Positions 37,801 to 47,200 of a stretch of 64,000 nt of DNA are shown here, one piece after another. The first letter of the stretch is position 1. Every line of letters starts with the position of its first letter. The stretch is from Tubiluchus corallicola (lineage: Eukaryota > Priapulida > Priapulimorpha > Priapulimorphida > Tubiluchidae), in contig JAQGDQ010000215.1 in assembly GCA_030141605.1 (NCBI GenBank), positions 310,314 through 374,313 on the forward strand, written 5' to 3'. The position numbers and the translations under genes were made by a program. The notes below the pieces were generated by a model. The model was not told the DNA's origin. It saw only the letters and a program-made list of their open reading frames with translations, and made no database searches.

Positions 37801-38860
37801 CATCACAGATATTGTGGATGCGCCCAGTCCAGGCAAAGAAACGGCAAAAATCAGTATTGAACTGCGCGATAGACCTGCAATTTATTAAAATAACAGATCA
37901 CAAAAAGTGCTTAAGAACGTGCTAAAGGTTATTACTATTTAGACAAATAAAAAATTAGATTTAAGAAGACTGAAACACAAATTATTACTTAATGATTCTA
38001 GAGATTTGAAGCAATTCTAACCAATTTAAACTATTGACTAATTATTAAAGTAGATGGTGACTTACATTTATTGGTGACAACATTGGCTTGAAAATACAAC
38101 TAGTGACTCTTAAATTGTAGCAAAATAGACAAAGCAATGCAAGTATCACCAAACGGCATGATCAACATAGCGGCAACAGAAAATCTAACTGCGTGTAAAA
38201 ACAACTGTGATTGATAGGTGGCGTATACTACTAAAGCTTAGGTCACATGACTATATATATATATACACTTTCAGGAAATGCATGTTTGTAAAAATACGGA
38301 AAAAACAAATAACTATAGAATGCTAGATTAAATTGCTTGACACCAACAGATATCTTTCATCACTAAATGTCAGAGAACTATCACTTATTATCACAAAGAG
38401 CTTATGTTGAAATAAAAAAATTTCTGGACCTGTACTCATATTTTCATATTTTTACTGTAACTCCGTATACCCAGTGGCCATATTGGCCTTATTTTGACAA
38501 TTTGTTTAAAAATATTTGTTCAAATCTCTACAAACTTAAATACGTCGAATATGCAAAAAGATCTTATCAACACATCATTAGATATCAAAGCTACAGAGTC
38601 ATGGGAGTCTGCGGTTGACAGGGCAGCTTGGTCTAAAGTGATTAGGAGTGTCATGTTAGAGGTCGTGTGACTCCAGAGATGATGATGATAACGAATATGC
38701 AAACTAGAATAGCAATAAACGCTAACTTGTAAATTTTGCTGTTTCAGGGAAAATTGGTGATTGGAAAAATTACTTTACAGTTGCTGAAAGCGAAGCGTTC
38801 GATCAGCTTTACCATGAAAAAATGGCTGCAGTTTCAGGACTCGACTTTGAATTTGAGTAG
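32970..38860 (+). CDS. SULT1-like: cytosolic sulfotransferase (SULT family, six exons)
   Basis: Coding exons are 32970-33135, 33854-34086, 34205-34340, 35004-35098, 36466-36679 and 38748-38860, giving 318 aa. It transfers sulfonate from PAPS to hydroxyl or amine groups of small molecules in the cytosol; the substrate cannot be read from sequence. Motifs seen: 5'-phosphosulfate loop YPKSGTVW (52-59); catalytic His115 (VSHSIPE); 3'-phosphate site [13 protein letters not shown] with Arg139 and Ser147 at the same spacing as in human SULTs; [28 protein letters not shown] (280-293), which holds the PAPS-binding GxxGDWKN and the dimer region. Exon 4 appears to end AAG|gcacgt, a GC donor: only that junction keeps frame and family spacing. 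The ATG at 32970 is chosen because homology starts there; a possible acceptor (gaacagcag, ending 32959) suggests a 5' UTR exon upstream of the satellite. Introns contain AAGCTAAGCC-type degenerate sequence, a TTG tract, a MITE and a duplicated segment. Confidence 0.95.
33136..33853. other. SULT intron 1, low-complexity degenerate repeat
   Basis: Much of 33240-33720 is built of loosely repeated aagctaagc/caagccaa/aatcaagcc words. A similar but weaker texture appears in intron 3 (34390-34570). It looks like an old, decayed short-word satellite. Confidence 0.6.
34733..34930. repeat. (TTG)n/(TCG)n trinucleotide tract in SULT intron 3
   Basis: Imperfect TTG run with GTC and CAC interruptions, perfect at 34852-34887. 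Confidence 0.93.
35637..36257. mobile_element. MITE family D, copy 1, in SULT intron 4
   Basis: The left end ttaggcccatttcacagcg and the right end caatgtgaaaggggcctaa are terminal inverted repeats. The interior recurs inverted at 63177-63900 (shared catttcagc.taaaattc, actgacgattt.attaatgcaac). About 620 bp, non-coding. The TAGGCCC ends with TTTCACA are like hAT-type MITEs. Confidence 0.75.
36833..38100. repeat. segment of SULT intron 5 duplicated inside the element at 41413-43509
   Basis: From aaagcaaagccgtctgccgc to ggcttgaaaatacaa this segment is nearly identical to 42130-43425 in the same orientation. It includes a short tandem repeat (cataacctagatgt, about five units here and seven in the other copy) and the candidate exon at 37737-37888. 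Copy 1 has no flanking inverted repeats, so it is the likely donor. Confidence 0.9.
37737..37888 (+). CDS. candidate alternative or foreign terminal exon in SULT intron 5
   Basis: A strong acceptor (tctttcccaccctacag) precedes a frame beginning CT-TTT-AAC, ending in TAA at 37888: [39 protein letters not shown], then [11 protein letters not shown]. Its phase (1) matches the donor of SULT exon 5, so exon 5 could splice to it in frame. The resulting protein would lose GKIGDWKN and therefore probably PAPS binding. AATAAA lies downstream at about 37947. I do not recognise the peptide. It may instead be the last exon of an unrelated gene fragment; an ATG-AAC-TAG/gtaagg segment near 36959 is its possible first exon. 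Confidence 0.4.
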
Positions 38861-40148
38861 AAGACGAACTCTTATAAATTTATAATAAAAGATATTTTAA
38901 GTACGCAAAGGTTTTAAATCAGCATCATGTCGTGTGCACTAAAAATCAACTGTTCTCAAATTAGCTGAAACTGTGTTTAATTGCGCTTATGCTACATTAT
39001 AATGTCATAGAACATACGCTTAGTATATCCAAAGATACAGACTAGGCAAAGTCTATACCATGGTTAATAAATCAACTTACACACTGCTTGTATACGCCCC
39101 GATAGCAGACCTGTGCAAACAAATGACGACGTTCAGTACTGGTTCAGGCTAAAACAAATAACTGAACCACACATTTTATAGAGCACAGTATTGAATAATT
39201 GTAGGAGTAATCTGTCAATAAAAGATTGAGACAATCAGTTAATATTATGACACTTTATTGCTGGCTACGCCACTAAATTTCCGCGCGGTTAAAAAATGCG
39301 TGTCTAACTAGCAAATGGATGGATGACCAACAACTGTATTGCTCGTTGGTAGCTTCATTCGCCGCTTATAGTGCTCACAGCCATTTCTGAATACGCAACA
39401 GAACGTGGCTAAGACACCTCTGGCAAATCAGAGGATTAGCTAGATGAGCTAGAGGCCAGACTTACAAGAACAAGTTGAATTAGATTATTCCTGCTATTGT
39501 TGTGTAATTGTTATTATTAACTTGTTATTGTCTGTAGTGCTGCTATCATTGTTATTAGGTTTATTGTTATTATAAGTGTGTCGTGGCTACAATGCACAAA
39601 TTCAATAGCTTATATATATACATACATAACACATACATTCACTATATACCAAAGTAAATAGCATTACTTACCCTATTATATCTGATGTAATTGTAACGCA
39701 ACAGTATGTGTGAATATTTACTCATGTGATATGTAAAGATAAATATTTGTATACTATATACATTGGTATATTCATAATGCAAAGTCTAGACTAGAATGTA
39801 AACTATTGCGTCAACAAGTCTATAAACATGGGTACAGTGGTTCACGTGTGCTCTGACACGGTTTCTGCCTAGACTTCTTATACTGTTCTCATTTAACACA
39901 GCCAGTGAGCAGAGAACTGGATTAACAGATAAATTTATGTTACAATAGAGGGTATGTATCAACAACACACAAAGTTGGAATGAGATTTTCTAGCCAAGGT
40001 TAATATTTGTTTCAATGCTTTTCGTTATTCAGTAAATAGCGTCGTCATGCAGTTCTTTGATAAATCATTAACTGAGGAAATACGTAGAAGGAGCAGCAGT
40101 AAGCGTTAAACAATTTAAGCATTACTCGTTTATCTGTCACTAACTTAA
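38861..40148. other. SULT 3' flank, no gene recognised
   Basis: AT-rich intergenic DNA. The longest frames lack recognisable domains. Confidence 0.35.
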
Positions 40149-40149
40149 A

Positions 40150-41412
40150 GGAGCACAAAATAGCATTTTACAGACGAAACAAATTCTTTTTAAATCTTAG
40201 AACATCAGCAATTTCATCAGGGTTTGATGTTAGTTTGTGACCCAAACGACACAGTTCCATGGTCCAATTTAACACTGCACCATTAACTATAATTCTAGGT
40301 AAATTAATTAAGTTCTGGTTGTTTGTAAATTAAATACACTTTGTTTTACACGAGTTTAAGAAAGTTACGCTATGCTTGTCAGCATACTGGATGCTTATTA
40401 CACGAGTTAAGAAAGTTATGCTAAGCTTGTCCGCATACTGGATGCATATACTGAGCATTGATTAAAGGCAGATTGCAGGGGGTGCCAGCAGGGTTACATC
40501 ATCTGCATACCCCAGAGCACCAGCGTAAGTGTTCAGCAAGTGACATCCAAGCTTGTGCCGATTAACAGACATTACTAGACATCTATATAATATGGTGAAC
40601 AAAATTCCAAACCGGACACTACCTTGGCATATTCCATTGGTTGTCGTGAAAGCGAAAGACTTAGTATTGTCCCACTGAATGCTCACATTTTGGTTTAAGT
40701 AAATACTTCACATTAGTACAAAAACACGTTTTGGAAGGTTACAGTTTCTTTTTCTTGTTTTCAAAACAGCTTTCCAATGTTCACATTGCCGATGAGGCAA
40801 CAGCACACGGGCGAATTCTTTACCACATAATAGTTTACAGTTTCTTTCAATATTAACGTACACGGATCTGTTGAGCAGCTTTTCATGTAGACATATTGCA
40901 AATCGCAGCTTGTAAGATCGTCTCGAAATTTATTGAGCATGATCCAGTCTATGAATTTCAATATACATGACGTCAGGGCAATACTCTATAGTATGATTTT
41001 TCATTTAGCTTCTTACAAAGATCTTCTATTCTAGGCGTGATGGTACTGGCACTGATTGCCTGTGGACAATATCCATGTCTTAGCATGGCATTCACCAGGA
41101 ATTTTAGACGAATGTTTAACATTCTTGAACCATTTATCGCTGGACAGACCTATAGTGAGCCGTCCAGTTTACTTAGTTTCAGCTTAGAGACAGCAGAAGT
41201 TATGTCACTTATCGATACTGAAACTTCATTGCACTGTTCTTCTCCATAGCCAAGCTTATTATACGTATTGTTTATTCCTTCATAGCTTGTGCCAACGCTG
41301 TTATGTAGTGTCTGGTAATTGTGAGTAAAGTCGTTAGCAATATCTTTTGGATTATCCTTGCCATCAATGCTTGTGCCATCGCAGTTTTTTCATTTTTCCC
41401 TGTTATAGTATA
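40150..41412 (-). pseudogene. degenerate non-LTR retrotransposon (LINE) reverse transcriptase
   Basis: On the minus strand, decayed RT pieces appear in order: DITSAVSKLKLSKLDGSL near 41190; WIMLNKFRDDLTSCDLQYVY near 40920; CCCLIGNVNIGKLF; NGICQGSVRFGILFTILY near 40640; the catalytic box as GALGYADDVTLLAP near 40500 (YADD intact); then CIYFTNNQNLINLPRIIVNG and LCRLGHKLT near 40270. Stops and frameshifts separate them. The layout is CR1/L2/Jockey-like. Not functional. Confidence 0.85.
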
Positions 41413-43509
41413 GGGCGCCGAGTAACCCACTAGCCGAAGTAGGACACTTCCGGTAAAAGGTAAATTTGCGGAAAAGCAGTGCCGGACATGAGCAGCCCAG
41501 GTAGGGCACATGCGATTTCTGTCAAGAATTGAGATTTATGACATAATAAAGCATAAAAGTAAATTTGTTTTAGAAAAAAGTAACTTTATAATAATGATGA
41601 ATAGTCCTTGACGATTTACAGATGTATTTTTTACAACAATATCATCATTATTATTAGCTCCATTAATATCATCATAATATTAAACTAAGTATCTGATGCT
41701 TTAAAGAGAGAAACTATGTAGGGCACATAACTCGCTAACCTGTTTACTTAGTAGAAAACAATTATTTGTCCAAGAGGGAGTGAAAAGGATCACCTGCCTG
41801 TGAAGCAAGACAAAATAAAAAAATGCAATACCGTAAGCAAATGTTGCAATCGCCTGAAAAGTGCACTTATTTCACTTCAAAGAAGATTAATATTGGCAAA
41901 TATTTATTCTTCTAGCTTAGAATAAAATACTTTTATTTTATCAGATGTATAATAAATTATTCAACATGTATTGACGTTTTTAATTATTATTATCACATAA
42001 ACAAGGACAACGGAAGGTGCCAGTATGCTTAACTACTCAATTCGCGACTTGTCTCTAGTGTCCTACTTGCGCAGCCCATGTACGACGCGTCCTACTTGGG
42101 CTAGCCCATGTCATGTCATGTCAATGTCATGTAAAGCAAAGCCGTCTGCCGCATCAGTTCAGCAAACTTCATTTGTTTTACGTAGACTTCAGTTAGTTAT
42201 GCATTAGTCTAGGGTGATTTACTAGCAGAACTTGCTTGGGAACAAGAAAAAATGAATCAGGTAAGGTTCTAATTAAGTGTTAAAACGGTTGCCATTACAA
42301 TAACACAGGCTGCGAGGCGTTGTTAAGTGTACACAAATGCGTTGTCTGGTACACTTAACCTTTGACCTTTTCACGATCATCAGGAATCGCTGGACCTGTG
42401 AAAAGGTTTATTGGGAAACTGCGTGCCCAGTATCCAGGTCCTAAATTTTACATAACGGGTAATAGCTATACGATTATGTTATTTCTCAAGTTTCTGAAGT
42501 TGTTATTGGTGTAGAACATTATGAACGAGTTTGGAGGGTTATTCTGTTACCAAATCTGAAGATTTTTGTGATGATTGCGATTATATATTATAAGGACAGA
42601 ACTGGATAAAATAGAAAATGTCAGCTCAAAATTATGATAAGTTATCACTAATACACGGTGCATATTTTTAAAAAACATGAGGCCCATTTTCCCGGCCATT
42701 TCATCACCAGAATCAGATTGGTAATGTATTATTACAATTACCCATTGAAGATCAGATGATGTATTAATTGAAACCTTTTTATTACTGCTTGTATGGAAGA
42801 TGCTCTTACATAACTCTTTACTGGTTTTTAATCGCCGACAGTTTATTTATAAAAATCCTTTTTCTGCTGCTTCTCATAACCTAGATGTCAATCTAGATGT
42901 CATAACCTAGATGTCATAACCTAGATGTCATAACCTAGATGTCATAGCCTAGATGTCATAACCTCGATGTCATAATATAGACATTCCTAGATGTAGAGCA
43001 ACGGCTTATATTTTTCCTCGAGTTTTTTTGTCCTCTCTTCCGTTTTTCTAGCTTTTTGTCTTTCCCACCCTGCAGCTTTTAACTACCAGGAAACAGGTTC
43101 CCTGAAAACTACAACTTCATTTGATTCTAGAAGAATGTTCATCACAGATATTGTGGATGCGCCCAGTCCAGGCAAAGAAACGGCAAAAATCAGTACTGAA
43201 CTGCGCGATGGACCTGCAATTTATTAAAATAACAGATCACAAAAAGTGCTTAAGAACGTGCTAAAGGTTATTACTATTTAGACAAATAAAAAATTAGATT
43301 TAAGAAGACTGAAACACAAATTATTACTTAATGATTCTAGAGATTTGAAGCAATTCTCTAGCCAATTTAAACTATTAACTACTTATTAAAGTAGATGGTG
43401 ACAACTTTGGCTTGAAAATACAAATGCTAGCCCATGTACGACACGTCCTACTTGAGCTATCCCATGTATGCCAATTGTCCTACTTTGGCTAGTGGGTTAC
43501 TCAGCGCCC
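41413..43509. mobile_element. 2.1-kb TIR DNA element carrying a copy of SULT intron 5, inserted in a LINE
   Basis: The left end gggcgccgagtaacccacta and the right end, read inverted, gggcgctgagtaacccacta continue to 34 bp of inverted repeat with two mismatches. Inside the ends lie subterminal repeats of the form gtcctacttgggctagccca. The left arm is about 700 bp (41413-42125). The cargo 42130-43425 is a near-identical copy of 36833-38100 and is bracketed by direct copies of the subterminal repeat. No transposase frame is seen. LINE sequence flanks both ends: RT on the left, endonuclease on the right. Confidence 0.85.
43076..43227 (+). pseudogene. second copy of the candidate terminal exon (inside the TIR element)
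   Basis: 152 bp, identical to 37737-37888 except for four transitions (one silent, three replacement: Gly to Arg, Ile to Thr, Arg to Gly). Acceptor (ccctgcag) and stop are kept. The upstream copy of the putative first exon reads ATG-AAT-CAG|gtaagg near 42253 where the donor locus has ATG-AAC-TAG. No companion SULT exons are present. Confidence 0.5.
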
Positions 43510-43800
43510 AACAATATTATTATTATACATGATGGCAAATTCAGGGTTATTTTGTTGAACAAAGCCTTAAGTCAACTGACAGTTGACCTGGCCATTATTT
43601 CGTGTCTGATCACAATTAAAATCGCCACCCAGTATCACATGAATATAATAGTTGTTTGATTTCCTGGATGCTGTTAAGAGTATCTCCAAAGTCACAGCTC
43701 ACGTTAACTGGGTAACTATCAGTTTGCATGTAGCAATTTATTAACACTTTACTGAACACGTTTCAGAATTCTATTTCAGCAGCAGATAATCTATTACAAT
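43510..43800 (-). pseudogene. LINE endonuclease fragment (right part of the split LINE)
   Basis: On the minus strand LINCYMQTDSYPVNVSCDFG, then LNSIQEIKQLL and, after a frameshift, VILGGDFNCDQTRNN. The GGDFN box and the preceding INCYMP-like box are hallmarks of the APE-type endonuclease of CR1/Jockey-like LINEs. It lies on the far side of the TIR element from the RT, in the right order and strand. Confidence 0.8.
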
Positions 43801-44200
43801 TGCAGTTATTGGTTGTAATATGCCCGCTTAGGTGCTTTTTCCATACGATTCTAGTCCTGCCATAGTGTCTTTGTTGAATTGACATTGGCACAATTAAGTC
43901 ACCTTTTTGCAAATTTCACAGCCGCAATTTAATTACACCAGACGTACTAGTCTTTTTGCCATAAGTGAATTGTTTTTTCTGCGTGAAATTGTTTTAATTA
44001 ACTAGCCTACAGTCTTGGACTTGACAATTCTGCACGCATTTCTTTCTGAAAGGTGGCGAGCGGAAGCTCATTTTTATAGCAAATTCGGTTTGAATTGAAC
44101 TAATCAATAATAATTGGAATTTAAAGGTTTTCCTCCTGGCCTTGGTTATCTGTGAGCAAGCCAATACGAAGTAATTAGCAAGGCCTCGCAATAAGTCTAA

Positions 44201-47200
44201 ATGAGTGCGGTAGCTAATATTGGAGGTAAAATTACCGTGTTAACTACAAAATTTTAGTGCAGCAAATTAATGCAATCATTCGCACGATAAAAAGTTTACT
44301 CAGCATGTGCTTCATACAAACTAGTTGGAGGAGGTGTACAGATGTAGTTATCAATAATCTGTGCGATTGCGATTGCGATTGCGATACTCGACTCTCTCCA
44401 CCTATCCGAGGCGGGCACCTTTATAGGGTGCAAAGTCTCTTCTTCTTTAACGCTGATCTTTTATTTGTCTTTTCCAAGTTTAATGTCTTTATTTGTCTTT
44501 ATCCTGTATTCCATACATTCGTTCACTAGATTTCTAATTTCTAGCAATCCTTCCTTTTCACTGTTCATTAATACTTCTGAGTTCAAAATTTTTTTCCATT
44601 CTCAGCATACAACACTTTTCTCAGAAAAACAAATTCTGAAATTGCTTATTTGAAATGTTGGGCTATGATTTATTTTTGCTGTACTATGCGTTTTTCTGTT
44701 TCTAAATGTTTAGTCTGATATTCAGAATTGAGAGAAGCCTACAGGCCACCAGAAGATGCTTTCAAAGAGGATGAACTAGTCAGAAAAGAACCATTTGCTC
44801 AATTTGAAAGTTGGTATGAAGAAGCAAAGCACTGTGGAAAAGTCCAGCTACCTATATATATGCATTTAGCTACTTGTGATAAGTAAGTTGTGATATGACT
44901 ATAGCAGAATCTTTTCTTCTAAAGTGCTATATGCAACAAAAAAACAACTATGTTGAGGAATGGCATAGCAGAAACCACACGGCTTTTTTAGCAAAAGCCA
45001 AACAATCAAAAAGACCCCTTTATGATTATACTTAAAAGTTGATGACTAAAGTTACTATATTGTGTAGCAATTAGTTAACAGAACTGAGTAGAAATTCTGA
45101 AAATTTGTATGGAGGTTAGAAAGAAATGATCGCAAAAGGGATCACGTAAAATTATGATAAATTACCACATAAATTAACTGATTGGCATACGTCAATGGTA
45201 GAGTGCTCTCTTCCCACCCAGGAGGCGTGGGTTCAACTCCTGACCGAGTGACGATATCGTTGGTTCTTCGACCAAGCACGTAGATTTATCGAAGTAACAT
45301 GAGGCCAATAATAATCGAGATCTCCTTGGAAATAAGTATTGAGTTACTTAAGGTGTTATCCCTGGTCTGCGCCTTAAAAGAAATTATCATTATTGTTGGA
45401 GAAAAGGGCTGCAGACATTTTTGAGGTGACAAAGTTTGATTGCGATAGTGATCATGATCATTACAACCCTGAACACAATGTATAGGTCTTGGTTATAATT
45501 TGTAATACTCAAAAACTAATTGATTGTCAGTGTATTTAATTTCGTGGTGTGGGCTTTCAAGTGGAATTTATGTTATTTTTGTTAGTGTACATTTATTTCA
45601 GAGCTGGCAGACCATCTGTGAGACCCGTTCAACTATCAGACTTTAACAAAGAAGGTTTTGTTTTCTTTACAAGTGAATCCAGTCGGAAAGCTAAAGATAT
45701 AGTAAGTCCAAGATAATAAAAAACTATGTAACTTTCAGTTCAAATGACAAAATGATTACTAATTAGATATTTAGAAAACCTATATAAATAGTTGTTAAAA
45801 TTTTCTTATTGTCTCCTGGTGGTCACTTTTGTGAAAAGCTCACTTTAGCCTGTATGTGGCTTGGTGATTATTTATAAGCCAGCAATATGTTTGCCAATTA
45901 GCCATTTCTTCTGTTCTAAACTATTGTAATGTAGCCTTTTTTCATATGCTTGCTAACTACTTTGACCCTTTCACTATGGAAGGCGGTACACTGTCGCCTA
46001 TGTTTTTCATGCAAGGGACGGAAGGCGGCAGATTGCCGCCCAAGCACAGTCACCCAGGTCTGTTTGTTTCACTGCTACGCTAAGTAATATGACTTTTGCA
46101 TAAATTGGCTTCTAAATATTAGTGTGTACTTATTTGTGAGGGTTTGAGCTTGAATGCATATATGTGTGTGCACGTGTATAAATAAAACTAATATTCAATA
46201 TTAGTGTTTAATAACAAATGGCTATTTGTTTATTTACAAGATCCTGTTTTAGTAACATACCACAAGAAGTTATTGTCAAATGTGCAAAAAGCTAATGCAG
46301 CCCTGTTAAAAGCAACTACATAGTGAAAGGGTTAAATTGACTTGGAAAGACCAAGAAGAAAATGCATAAAACAGTTGGTAAGAATAATGAACATAGATGT
46401 GATTGTTGGCCTTACTGTTTTGTATGATGATATGTTACTGAAGATATTAAAGAAAATTATGGCAGATAACTTTCATCTTCTGTGTGAAGAATTCTTGTTT
46501 CTCCCGCACATAAGTAAGATTAGATGTACCCTTTTCAAGTCTAAATTGCTTTTTTTCCACTTCAATCAAAACATTTAATAATAGCTGAACACCTTAAACA
46601 CGTTTCAATTTTTTAGCTTCATTTTAGTTGTAACATTTAGTTTTGCATGTACAATTGAATTTAATTACAGTTGCAAACTTGTGCAAATTGTTTCTTAACT
46701 AGTTTGTGCAAAGCATAAAGAAAATTTATGTACGTATGCATAAAGAAAAATGTATACAAATACTATAGTATATATGATCAACAAAGATGTCTATGTCTAT
46801 GTGTATTAGCAATAGCATAGTTATACCTTCTTAAATTAGTGGGAATAGCATAAGGATAGAATCAAAGCTGTACAGTTTATGAGTAAAGTCAAAGTTCAAA
46901 ATCCATGCTTGATCATTGTTACAAAATAAGTTATGTTGTTCGATGTTAAATGAGTTAATATCTACAATTAATATCTACGTAACTGATTGACAGCAAAAGA
47001 ATTCTACAGTCACGTCACTGATGTGAACTTAGCTGATTTCCATCTGTAAAGTAATGAACAAGATAGCGTGTTCATCTGCTGCTTGCTTACACAATTTCAA
47101 AAACATTATAAAAGAATATAAATATGTAACTAAGCCATTGTTAGTTTACCGACGACGTGTTCACACCAAGAAAACTTGCTAGTCTGAACATTGTTACTGA

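Noticed and set aside
38367-38618. 83-aa frame in SULT intron 5
   Set aside because: No acceptor or donor fits, and part of it (tttctggacctgta... ccagtggcca) resembles sequence at 53827-53895, so it is a dispersed repeat.
45181-45260. Functional tRNA gene in PNPO intron
   Set aside because: The tRNA-like head lacks a pairing acceptor stem and continues into a SINE body.
46342-46578. 78-aa frame in PNPO intron 3
   Set aside because: Lies inside a defined intron directly after the piggyBac-like MITE. No homology to PNPO.
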